DNA from: an uncultured bacterium
GTDB lineage: Bacteria > Bacteroidota > Bacteroidia > Bacteroidales > CAIWKO01
Length of the DNA stretch: 24,513 nucleotides
Reading direction: 5' to 3'
Assembly: GCA_903916135.1 (NCBI GenBank)
Contig: CAIWVT010000529.1
Location: forward strand, 1 to 24,513
Every line of letters starts with the position of its first letter. Position 1 is the first letter of the stretch. Shown piece by piece: positions 14,315-21,969 of this stretch. Both the position numbers and the translations under genes were made by a program. The notes below the pieces were generated by a model. The model saw nothing but the letters and a program-made list of their open reading frames with translations. It had not been told where the DNA came from and ran no database searches.

Positions 14315-17169
14315 ACGAAACCGAAACCCGCGCCGAATATATTGATCCTGCATTGGCAGCCGCCGGTTGGGGAGTGGTGGAAGGCAGCCGCATTCGCAGG
14401 GAGTTTCCGATAAACAAAGGAAGGTTGATAGGGCATGGTCAGCGAAGCATACCCGATAAGGCGGATTATGTGTTGCAATATAGAAACAGAAACCTGGCGG
14501 TGATTGAAGCCAAGTCAAAGGACAGATATTATACGGAAGGCGTTGGGCAAGCTAAAAAATATGCCGAAAAATTGCAGGTTCGATATGCTTATAGCAGCAA
14601 TGGTATGCAGATTTATTGCATTGACATGACTGAAGGCAGGGAAGGCGATGTGAGATGCTACCCTACCCCTGACGAATTATGGGCAATGTGTTATCCTGAA
14701 CCTGCGGAAGGTACGAAGGCTGAGCTTATCGAAGCCTGGAAAAACAAACTGCTTGCTGTTCCTTTTGAGGACAGAGGCGGTTCGTGGCAATTGCGTTACT
14801 ATCAGGAAAACGCAGTTGCGAAAGTATTGGAAACTATTTCGGAAGGCAAAACCCGTATATTATTAACCTTAGCCACAGGCACAGGAAAAACAGCGATTGC
14901 ATTTCAGATAGCATGGAAGCTGTTTCAGGCAAGATGGACGGTTCGGCAGGCTCACCGGCCATTAAATCAATCGGTGGCTGAGCCTGTCGAAGCCAGAAGC
15001 CCAAGAATATTATTTTTAGCAGACAGAAATATATTAGCCGACCAGGCTTTTAATGCTTTTAGTTCGTTTGAAGAAGATGCTTTGGTGCGCATCAATCCTG
15101 CCGACATCAAGAAAAAAGGCAAGGTGCCGAAAAATGGCAGTGTGTTCTTTACCATATTCCAGACTTTTATGAGCGGGGGTTCGACAAGCTCATCCACCGC
15201 TATAACAAGCTCACCCACCGCTACCAATGAACGACAGGAAATAATAAATTTCGAAGAATTATCTGCTGCTGAGCTTGTCAAAGCATATGGTTATATGTAT
15301 GTTTTACAGTGTTCGGATGGAAGTTTTTACACAGGAAGTACAAAGGATTTATCATTAAGGATAGAACAACATAAAAATGGTGAAGGAGCAAATTTTACTG
15401 CCAAGAACCTACCCGTTAAATTGGTTTATTATGAAACATTTGACAGAATAGATTTAGCCTTTGAAAGAGAAAAGCAAATACAAAAATGGAGCAGAGCAAA
15501 GAAAATTGCACTTATACAAGGGGATATTGAAAAACTCAAACAACTTTCAAAAAATAAAACCGAGCACGCGGTGCCTGAGCCAAAGGTTGGTGAGCAATCC
15601 CTGAGCTTGTCGAAGGGTGCCGAACCATATTTCGGGGAATATCCAAAAGACTTTTTTGATTTTATTGTTATAGATGAATGTCATCGTGGCGGTGCCAGTG
15701 ACGAAAGTACATGGAGAGCCATCATGGAGTATTTTTCGCCGGCGGTTCAGTTGGGTTTGACGGCTACCCCCAAACGCACCATCAACATTGATACCTATAA
15801 TTATTTTGGTGAACCTGTTTATGTGTATTCATTAAAAGAAGGCATTAATGACGGGTTCTTGACTCCATTTAAGGTGAAACAAATAGACACGAATATAGAT
15901 GAGTATATTTTTACTTCGGATGATACGGTGATAGAAGGAGAAATTGAAGAAGGGAAAACCTATACTGAAGCTGAAATAAACCGTATTATCGAAATCAAAG
16001 ATAGAGAGGCTTACCGCGTTAAGATATTTATGAGTTTGATAAACCAAAATGAAAAGACTTTGGTTTTTTGTGCGTCTCAATTACATGCGTTGGCTATACG
16101 TGATTTAATAAATCAGTATGCGCTCAGTAACAATCCAAACTATTGTCATCGGGTTACTGCCGATGATGGTAAAATAGGTGAACAACATCTACGTGATTTT
16201 CAGGATAATGAAAAACATATTCCCACGATACTCACCACGTCACAAAAGTTGAGCACCGGAGTGGATGCTCCCGAAGTGAGAAATATTGTTTTGGTGCGCC
16301 CAATAAACTCCATCATAGAATTTAAGCAAATCATAGGTCGCGGCACCCGTTTGTTTGATGGAAAAGATTATTTCACCATCTATGATTTTGTGAAAGCGCA
16401 TCATCATTTCAATGATCCTGAATGGGATGGGGAACCTGAAGAACCAGTTATAAAAGATCCACCAACACCACCTCAGCCTTGTGATAAATGCAAACAACAA
16501 CCTTGTATATGTGTTAGAGAGCCTGAAGAAGCATGTGAGGTATGTGGGTATGTGATGTGCAGATGTGACGACACAGGAAGGCGTATGATAAAAGTGCAGT
16601 TGGCTGATGGGAAAGTAAGGCAGTTTCAGCACATGGTCAGTACCTCATTCTGGAGTCCTGATGGCAAACCCATTTCGGCAACTGAATTTCTGCAATCCTT
16701 GTTTGGCACATTACCTGAATTGTTCAAAAGCGAAGATGAACTCAGAACAATTTGGAGCAAACCGGATACAAGGAAGAAATTGTTGGAAGAGCTTTCAGAA
16801 AAAGGATTTGCCAAACAACAACTCAAGGAGTTTCAAATAATACTGGACGCTGAAAACAGCGATTTGTATGATGTGTTGGCTTACATCGCTTTTCATTCCA
16901 ACATAATTGAACGATTTGAAAGAGCAGAAAAAGCAAAAGTTCATTTCGATAATTATGATGCTAAACAACAAGAGTTTTTGAATTTCGTATTGAGCCAATA
17001 TATAAAACAAGGCGTTGATGAATTGGATGATTCAAAAATCAGCGATTTGCTCGTTTTAAAATATCATGCTATTGCAGACGCCAAGCGAGAACTTGGAGAT
17101 ATAGCCAGTATCAGAAATACTTTCATTGGATTTCAGGAGTATTTGTATGATAAGAGGGTGGCGATATAA
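14311..17169 (+). CDS. hsdR: Type I restriction enzyme HsdR (EcoEI-like) with an inserted GIY-YIG nuclease domain
   Basis: This 952-residue protein is the ATP-dependent translocase and nuclease subunit. An N-terminal PD-(D/E)XK-type nuclease (Asp52, Glu66-Ala-Lys68) is followed by Walker A ATGTGKT (188-194), DECH (455-458), LTATP, the GRGTR helicase motif, a Cys-rich zinc-ribbon-like section (CDKCKQQPCIC...CEVCG...CRC) and an EcoEI-type C-terminal domain. Walker A and DECH are about 260 residues apart because residues about 287-438 are an insertion containing a GIY-YIG domain (327-405). Smaller foreign-looking segments are at about 130-142 (PEPAEGTKAELIEA) and 210-228. The helicase motifs are intact and the frame is open, so function may persist. 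The ATG overlaps the RAYT stop by ATGA. Confidence 0.93.
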   Translation: MNETETRAEYIDPALAAAGWGVVEGSRIRREFPINKGRLIGHGQRSIPDKADYVLQYRNRNLAVIEAKSKDRYYTEGVGQAKKYAEKLQVRYAYSSNGMQIYCIDMTEGREGDVRCYPTPDELWAMCYPEPAEGTKAELIEAWKNKLLAVPFEDRGGSWQLRYYQENAVAKVLETISEGKTRILLTLATGTGKTAIAFQIAWKLFQARWTVRQAHRPLNQSVAEPVEARSPRILFLADRNILADQAFNAFSSFEEDALVRINPADIKKKGKVPKNGSVFFTIFQTFMSGGSTSSSTAITSSPTATNERQEIINFEELSAAELVKAYGYMYVLQCSDGSFYTGSTKDLSLRIEQHKNGEGANFTAKNLPVKLVYYETFDRIDLAFEREKQIQKWSRAKKIALIQGDIEKLKQLSKNKTEHAVPEPKVGEQSLSLSKGAEPYFGEYPKDFFDFIVIDECHRGGASDESTWRAIMEYFSPAVQLGLTATPKRTINIDTYNYFGEPVYVYSLKEGINDGFLTPFKVKQIDTNIDEYIFTSDDTVIEGEIEEGKTYTEAEINRIIEIKDREAYRVKIFMSLINQNEKTLVFCASQLHALAIRDLINQYALSNNPNYCHRVTADDGKIGEQHLRDFQDNEKHIPTILTTSQKLSTGVDAPEVRNIVLVRPINSIIEFKQIIGRGTRLFDGKDYFTIYDFVKAHHHFNDPEWDGEPEEPVIKDPPTPPQPCDKCKQQPCICVREPEEACEVCGYVMCRCDDTGRRMIKVQLADGKVRQFQHMVSTSFWSPDGKPISATEFLQSLFGTLPELFKSEDELRTIWSKPDTRKKLLEELSEKGFAKQQLKEFQIILDAENSDLYDVLAYIAFHSNIIERFERAEKAKVHFDNYDAKQQEFLNFVLSQYIKQGVDELDDSKISDLLVLKYHAIADAKRELGDIASIRNTFIGFQEYLYDKRVAI
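14940..14994. repeat. P3-type palindromic element in hsdR after Walker A
   Basis: GGTTCGGCAGGCTCACCG at the left and CGGTGGCTGAGCCTGTCGAA plus GCC at the right form an imperfect inverted repeat. It encodes RQAHRPLNQSVAEPVEA between FQARW and RSPRILFLADRN, two segments that family members join by a short linker. It is in frame and belongs to the same family as the element in hsdM. A weaker relative lies at about 14700-14736 (TGAGCTTATCGAAGCC). Confidence 0.8.
15178..15617 (+). mobile_element. GIY-YIG nuclease module bordered by P3 elements, inserted in hsdR
   Basis: The left border has TTCGACAAGCTCA (15180-15192), then a second, partly duplicated copy (ACAAGCTCACCCACCGCTA near 15204-15222) and an inverted TGAGCTTGTCAAAGC (15270-15284). 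A GIY-YIG domain of the YhbQ/UPF0213 type follows (15289-15525): GYMYVLQCSDGSFYTGST, with Arg350 in LSLRIEQH and Glu387 in FEREKQIQKW of HsdR numbering. The right border has CTGAGCTTGTCGAAGGG (15601-15617). Frame is kept on both sides. Short GIY-YIG proteins starting just after such palindromes are, as I recall, common in Bacteroidetes; that this unit is mobile is inference. Confidence 0.8.
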
Positions 17170-17293
17170 AAAGGTTTCTTGTCATCACTAGCCTCTGCCT
17201 CCATCCATCCCTACTCCTTTCACCGATTAGAAGATTAAATTTTAGTTGCTGTTCTTATGTATTGTAAATGAACTATTTATAAAATTCTCGAAT

Positions 17294-17566
17294 CGTAATA
17301 TCTAGTCAATTGTGCGTAATATCTAGTGAAGTGAGCATAATATTTAGTCAAGCGAGCATAATATCTACTTCACCGTCCATAATATCTACTTCACTGACCA
17401 TAATATCTACTTCATTGTCTATAATATCTACTTCACTGACCATAATATCTACTTCACCGTCTATAATATCTACTTCACTGTCTATAATATCTACTTCACC
17501 GTCCATAATATCTACTTCACTGACCATAATATCTACTTCACTGTCCATAATATCTACTTCGATGAA
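17294..17566. repeat. Tandem array C: 13 contiguous 21-bp units
   Basis: Thirteen contiguous units of exactly 21 bp, mostly (C/T)ATAATATCTACTTCA followed by a variable tail CCGTC, CTGAC, CTGTC or TTGTC. The first three units (17294-17356) carry TAGTCAATTGTG-, TAGTGAAGTGAG- and TAGTCAAGCGAG-type tails and the last one ends CGATGAA. The interior is therefore uniform and the edges diverged, as expected for an array maintained by unequal exchange or slippage. It has no spacers. Frames open through it on both strands give only 7-residue repeats. Confidence 0.95.
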
Positions 17567-17640
17567 CATAATTTAAACATTGATTTTCTTATGTGACACT
17601 TCACCCTCCCCCATTCAGCGGAAGGCTCTGCCTCCGTCAC

Positions 17641-17670
17641 CTCTATCCTTTTAAGCTTTAGCCTAATTGC
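17641..17670 (-). repeat. Interspersed motif GCAATTAGGC...AAAAGGATAGA, copy 2
   Basis: Read on the minus strand it begins GCAATTAGGC, has a different centre (TAAAGCTT) and ends AAAAGGATAGAG. It matches the element at 10393-10421 at both ends. It lies 74 bp beyond array C. Confidence 0.7.
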
Positions 17671-17701
17671 GATAAACTCTCACTCCGTTCATCCCTCCCT
17701 C

Positions 17702-18964
17702 TTATTTCCGAGCCAACCATTCAATAGGGTTGCAAGTAATTTTGCCCTGCCACACTTCAAAATGGATTTCGGTTTTGCCATCATCCATATTGGTTGACGC
17801 AACGCCGATGTTTTGCTTGGTGCTCAGGTGTTGGTCTTTACTCACCGAAACCAATTGAAGGTTAGAATATACCGTAAAGAATTCGCCATGACGGACGATG
17901 ACAGCTTTGTTGTTGTTGGTGATGGTGATGATGCTCGAAACGGTGCCGCTCAACACTGCCCGTACCGATGCACCAGCAGTGGTAGAAATGTCCACCCCAT
18001 TGTTCTTCACCTTGATCCCATCCAAAACGGGATGGGGATGTTCGCCAAAGGTGCCTGTAATAACACCGCGTTCAACGGGCCAAGGAAGTTTGCCTTTGTT
18101 GCCCGAAAAATTATCAGAAACCACGATTTCTTCAGGCGTCAACACATTCTTAACCGTGGTGGTGGTGGTAACTGTTTTCTTCGATTTGAATGCTGATTTC
18201 TTAATTTCGTCGGAGATAACCGATTCAATTTTATTGCGTAATATGCGGGCTTGCTCTTCTTTTTTCTTTAGTTGTTTTTTCAAACCTGCTTCTTTTTGAC
18301 GCAGTTGGCTCACATCCGAGTCTTTCTTCTCCTTTTCCTGTGTCAATTTGATTTTTTCTTGTTCGCTATTTTGCAAAAGTTCTTTCTTGGTGTTTTTTTG
18401 CAGTTCGAGTTGTTTGTTACTTTCAATTATTTGGTTGGTAGTATTCAAAATCAAATCCACCTGCTGATGTAGATATTCATTATAAAGTTGCAGATACTTT
18501 AGCCGTTGATAGGCTTGGTTAAAATCTTTAGAAGCAAATATAAACATCATACGGTCGAAAGCGTCCCGATTTTTGTAAGCGTTATAAATAATCTTGGCAT
18601 ATTCGGTTTTAATAGCTTGCAGTTGGTCTTTGGAACGTTGCACCTTCTGCATGTTTTCATGAATTTTGCTTTCGAGCAAAAGCATCTCGCCGTTAATTTC
18701 GTCAATCAAATCTTCACGTTTGCTAATTTGATTTTTTAGCAACACCAGTTGATTGATGGAAAGGTTTTTGGTTTTCTTTGTCTCGTCAATAAGTTTTTTA
18801 TAATACGCAATTTCATCCTCGATTTGCTTTTTCTTATCGAGCAATTTGTCACGGGTCTGCTGATTTTGAGCAAAGGGGTAGATGCACATAAACACTACAA
18901 TACCAATGAAACATCCGAAGACGAATATGTTTTTGATATTGATGGCTTTGTTCATATAGTGCAT
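17702..18964 (-). CDS. EnvC-like murein hydrolase activator (coiled coil plus degenerate LytM/M23 domain)
   Basis: This 420-residue protein has an N-terminal hydrophobic segment (residues 12-32), a long Lys/Glu/Gln-rich coiled coil (about 35-255) and a C-terminal M23 (LytM) domain (about 300-420), the layout of EnvC. The M23 zinc ligands are altered: the HxxxD motif reads NNGVD, and the terminal HxH motif reads EIH in TEIHFEVW. It is therefore probably not a peptidase but an activator of a cell-wall amidase at division, as known for EnvC. A start at the fourth codon (MNKAINIKN) is equally possible. It is the last gene of the minus-strand group, 129 bp after the DUF58 gene. Confidence 0.82.
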   Translation of the reverse strand: MHYMNKAINIKNIFVFGCFIGIVVFMCIYPFAQNQQTRDKLLDKKKQIEDEIAYYKKLIDETKKTKNLSINQLVLLKNQISKREDLIDEINGEMLLLESKIHENMQKVQRSKDQLQAIKTEYAKIIYNAYKNRDAFDRMMFIFASKDFNQAYQRLKYLQLYNEYLHQQVDLILNTTNQIIESNKQLELQKNTKKELLQNSEQEKIKLTQEKEKKDSDVSQLRQKEAGLKKQLKKKEEQARILRNKIESVISDEIKKSAFKSKKTVTTTTTVKNVLTPEEIVVSDNFSGNKGKLPWPVERGVITGTFGEHPHPVLDGIKVKNNGVDISTTAGASVRAVLSGTVSSIITITNNNKAVIVRHGEFFTVYSNLQLVSVSKDQHLSTKQNIGVASTNMDDGKTEIHFEVWQGKITCNPIEWLARK

Positions 18965-19093
18965 TAAAAAATTTCAGTAAAATTAAAGAAATTACTATTG
19001 TTACATGTAATAATAAAAAAAAACTACCAACAATGGAATGTTGAAATATTCTAAACGTTAAAATCTAAGTGTTTAGGTTCACTTTAGTCTCAA

Positions 19094-20029
19094 CTAAAAC
19101 ATACTTTCCCGCTTAATTAAATACGACTGCAACACCTGATGAAAGCCTTCGTTTATATCCGCCTCAATCAAATCAATATGATACTGACCACAGCGAAGTT
19201 TCAATTCGTTGCGAAATTTCAGGACTGCTTGGGTATAGGCATCTTTCACTTGCGTTGGATTGAGTTTAATTTCTTGCCCATTCTCCATATCTACAAATTT
19301 ATACGGACGGTTTTCAAAGTTAAAATCCAACTCTTTGGGTTTGTCCGAAACATGAAAAAGAATCAACTCATGTTTGTTGAATTTCAAATGCTGCAAAGCC
19401 GAAAAAAGTTCATTTGTTTGAACATTACTTTCCATCATATCGCTAAAAATAATTACCAACGACCGCTTGTGAATGTTTTCTGCAATCTGATGCAGGGCTG
19501 CTGCTGCTGAGGTCTTTTTGGGTTCGTCTTCATTATAGGTGTGCAGCATATTTTCCAAATGATAAAACAACATTTTCTGATGCGAGGAATTTGAACGTGC
19601 CGGGGTCTGTAATTCGAGCGTATCTGAAAAGATACTTATTCCAACAGCATCACGTTGCTTCCGTAGCAGATAGATGAGCGAAGCCGCCGCATAAACCGAA
19701 AACATAATTTTGTTCGGATTCGTCGGACTCATATCTTTTTTCACCGGATAATACATCGAAGAAGAATTATCAATGATGATTTGACAACGCAAATTGGTTT
19801 CTTCTTCAAAACGTTTCACATATAGTTTGTCGGTTCTTCCATAGAGTTTCCAATCAATATGACGCGTTGATTCGCCTGTATTGTATTGGCGATGCTCCGA
19901 AAATTCCACAGAAAACCCATGAAACGGACTTTTGTGAAGCCCCGTAATAAAGCCTTCCACCACTTGTTTGGCAATAAGTTCTATATTGCCAAACGAATGG
20001 GTCAGTTTTTGATCAATAGTTTCTGCCAT
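19094..20029 (-). CDS. DUF58 domain-containing protein (vWA-like, MoxR-associated type)
   Basis: This 311-residue cytosolic protein has the DUF58 signature FSEHRQYNTGESTRHIDW followed by YGRTDKLYVKRFEEETN (residues 43-79). It also has a vWA-like fold with a MIDAS sequence DNSSSM (87-92). Such proteins are usually encoded with a MoxR AAA ATPase and BatA/BatD-like proteins; none of these is in the window, although partners could lie elsewhere. The role is probably metal-dependent protein binding in a chaperone-like system at the cell envelope; no substrate can be named. The start codon lies 28 bp after the thioredoxin stop, so the two may be co-transcribed. Length is typical. Confidence 0.88.
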   Translation of the reverse strand: MAETIDQKLTHSFGNIELIAKQVVEGFITGLHKSPFHGFSVEFSEHRQYNTGESTRHIDWKLYGRTDKLYVKRFEEETNLRCQIIIDNSSSMYYPVKKDMSPTNPNKIMFSVYAAASLIYLLRKQRDAVGISIFSDTLELQTPARSNSSHQKMLFYHLENMLHTYNEDEPKKTSAAAALHQIAENIHKRSLVIIFSDMMESNVQTNELFSALQHLKFNKHELILFHVSDKPKELDFNFENRPYKFVDMENGQEIKLNPTQVKDAYTQAVLKFRNELKLRCGQYHIDLIEADINEGFHQVLQSYLIKRESMF

Positions 20030-20057
20030 GAATTTGTAATCGAAAGGGTGCTATTTG

Positions 20058-20375
20058 TTATAACAGTCCGTTGAGTTTAGTCGTCAAGTTTGCTTTGGGT
20101 ACTGCTCCGACAACTTTGTCAACCACTGTGCCGTTCTTCAAAAACAGGATAGTGGGTATGTTGCGAATACCGTGTTTGTTTGTAATTTCGGGGTTGTCAT
20201 CAACGTTTACTTTGCCGATAACAGCTTTCCCATCAAATTCTTTATACATTTCTTCCACAATTGGCGTGAGCATTCTGCATGGTCCGCACCATTCTGCCCA
20301 AAAGTCAATCATTACTACTTTGTCTGATTTTTCTACCAGCTCTGCATAATTTCCATCATTAATTTCGAGTGCCAT
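20058..20375 (-). CDS. trxA: Thioredoxin
   Basis: This 105-residue protein is a classical thioredoxin: DFWAEWCGPCRMLTPI with redox Cys30 and Cys33, the buried Asp24-equivalent before it, and a cis-proline segment RNIPTILFLKNG near residues 72-84. It reduces protein disulfides in the cytosol, recharged by thioredoxin reductase. No signal peptide is present. Length and motif are standard. The first ATG (MALEINDGNY) fits the family start. It is preceded by an A/T-rich leader and by a hairpin that could end transcription from the barrel gene, and is followed closely by the DUF58 gene. Confidence 0.96.
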   Translation of the reverse strand: MALEINDGNYAELVEKSDKVVMIDFWAEWCGPCRMLTPIVEEMYKEFDGKAVIGKVNVDDNPEITNKHGIRNIPTILFLKNGTVVDKVVGAVPKANLTTKLNGLL

Positions 20376-20465
20376 ATAATTTTAGTTTTAGTTATTTTTT
20401 CAAATACAAATTTACTCAATTCTTCGAAGCAAAAAAGATTTTTTTTATTTTTCTTTCAAAAAAAC

Positions 20466-20498
20466 AAAAAAAGGCTGACGTATGAAGCCAACCTTTTT
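20466..20498 (-). terminator. Candidate terminator after the FadL-type gene
   Basis: On the minus strand an AAAAAGG...GGCT arm pairs with AGCC followed by a run of T (20466-20472), with a 9-base loop and a small bulge. It lies 18 bp after the stop of the barrel gene and before the thioredoxin leader. The stem is short in GC pairs, so strength is uncertain. Confidence 0.5.
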
Positions 20499-20515
20499 CA
20501 TCATAAATAAAAAGT

Positions 20516-21949
20516 TTAGAGTTTTACACCTAAGGTTAACAGCACATTATGGGCAACTAAGGAGTTGTTGACCGGTGTCGGATTTGAAGAATAGAAAAAA
20601 TATTTTTCTTTTGAAAAGATGTAAGAATATGCCACATCCAAAAAGTATTTTTCAAATTTAATCCCCAAACCACCATTTATGGCTTGACGTTTTCCATCAT
20701 TCAAGTTAGAAGCATAAGGACTGGAACTAAAAGTATATCCTCCGCGGAGACTAAATTGTTTGATTTTCACTTCTGCACCTGCTCTCACATTCGATTGAAA
20801 GGTGTAGATGTTTCCAATCGCTCTGTTTTCTTGATTAAAACGTTCCGTTGAAGATTTCAATCGAGCATTGCGGTAATCCACAAATTCATATTCCCCTGTA
20901 ATCAGTGCCCATTTTCCAACAACAAAAGCTAAGCTACCGTTGGCTTTAAAAGGTGTGGTTAATTGATAATCAAAAGAACCCTCGGGCGATTTAGCCGAAT
21001 ACTTCACATCATTCAACTCGGATTCCATATCACTGTTCCAACGATCTTTCATGGAATAATAGGTAGGTGTGTGAATTGCTGCCCCAATCCGAACCCAATC
21101 TGCTATTCGATAAATAACACCTATCTTGAAATTAAAACCACTGCCATGAGTTTCGAGATAGGAATTATAGGTCATGTTTTTAAAGTTGGGAATCGTATCA
21201 GCCTGGTCCATTTCTTCATAAGTAGAACTTTCATAATAACGCACATAGGGAAACCCTACGCTTCCACCTATATATAACTTATCATTCAAATTGCCTCCAA
21301 GGGTCAATACCAACTCATTATTAGAACCTGAAACATTCATGCTTTTGCGTTGCAAGGTTCCAGGAAGGGGAAATGCTCCAATATAATTCGTAAGACTTCC
21401 CAAGGTATCTATTAGATAGGTATTAAAAGCAAGTTGTGTATAAAATGGATCCAAAGCATTGGGTGCTGTTCCTTGTGCTTTGTCGCGCAAATCATTAATC
21501 ATAGAGCTTTGAGAGTTTCCGCCTTCATAATATCCGTTGTAGTTATAATTGTTCAAACGGTTAAACCCTATTCCGAACTGGATTCCTTTGCAGGCCGAAG
21601 ATTCTTTTTTAATATTAATGGCAAAGACTATGCCAGCATTGCTCAAATTGAAATTATACTTACGGTCGTCGGTAGCATTGTTGTTGTAAGTTGATTTTTC
21701 AACCACATAATAATTTGAAGGTGTTATAGTAATTTCGGATTTCTTATAAATTCCAATGCCTGCAGGATTAATACTCAGCGACGAAAAGTCAGCTCCCAAA
21801 GCTCCGAAAGAGCCCCCCATTGCCATGGAGCGAGCCGTTGATCCATAGTAAACTTGGGAATATCGTAGTGCATCAATTTCATTTTGCGCTGAGAGTTGCT
21901 GATAAAAACAGGCAAAAATAAACACTGTTACAAACAAATACTTTTTCAT
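20516..21949 (-). CDS. OmpP1/FadL-type outer-membrane transport protein
   Basis: This 477-residue protein has a signal peptide (MKKYLFVTVFIFACFYQQLSAQ) and the N-terminal pattern of Bacteroidetes FadL-like barrels: RYSQVYYGSTARSMAMGGSF, then GALGADFSSLSINPAGIG, which resembles the FadL plug with its NPA motif. The rest is alternating strands with Tyr/Phe-rich turns, for example PTYYSMKDRW and GGYTFSSSPYASNLNDG, ending in LLTLGVKL. Such proteins take up hydrophobic compounds such as long-chain fatty acids or aromatics through the outer membrane; the ligand is unknown here. The start lies 20 bp after the stop of the repetitive lipoprotein gene, so both are probably on one transcript. Confidence 0.85.
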   Translation of the reverse strand: MKKYLFVTVFIFACFYQQLSAQNEIDALRYSQVYYGSTARSMAMGGSFGALGADFSSLSINPAGIGIYKKSEITITPSNYYVVEKSTYNNNATDDRKYNFNLSNAGIVFAINIKKESSACKGIQFGIGFNRLNNYNYNGYYEGGNSQSSMINDLRDKAQGTAPNALDPFYTQLAFNTYLIDTLGSLTNYIGAFPLPGTLQRKSMNVSGSNNELVLTLGGNLNDKLYIGGSVGFPYVRYYESSTYEEMDQADTIPNFKNMTYNSYLETHGSGFNFKIGVIYRIADWVRIGAAIHTPTYYSMKDRWNSDMESELNDVKYSAKSPEGSFDYQLTTPFKANGSLAFVVGKWALITGEYEFVDYRNARLKSSTERFNQENRAIGNIYTFQSNVRAGAEVKIKQFSLRGGYTFSSSPYASNLNDGKRQAINGGLGIKFEKYFLDVAYSYIFSKEKYFFYSSNPTPVNNSLVAHNVLLTLGVKL

Positions 21950-21969
21950 AGTTTTAAATCTTATGATGT

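Larger units (their letters stand above)
17170..17701. other. Intergenic region between convergent hsdR and envC-like genes, holding array C
   Basis: No gene is supported. The region contains a CT-rich stretch (17180-17220), AT-rich DNA, tandem array C (17294-17566), a GGAAGGC-TCT-GCCTCC hairpin (17620-17635) and the second copy of the GCAATTAGGC/AGGATAGA motif (17641-17670). Genes converge here, so transcription must end on both sides; the 17620 hairpin is the only terminator-like structure I see, without a clear U-tract. Confidence 0.7.

Noticed and set aside
15270..15560. A separate GIY-YIG gene overlapping hsdR
   Set aside because: The domain is in the hsdR frame with no stop on either side and no clear internal start signal, so it is better described as an inserted domain.
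17310..17576. Open frames on both strands through array C (ISTSLTI-type repeats)
   Set aside because: Same reason as for arrays A and B: the period is a multiple of three and the peptide is pure repeat.
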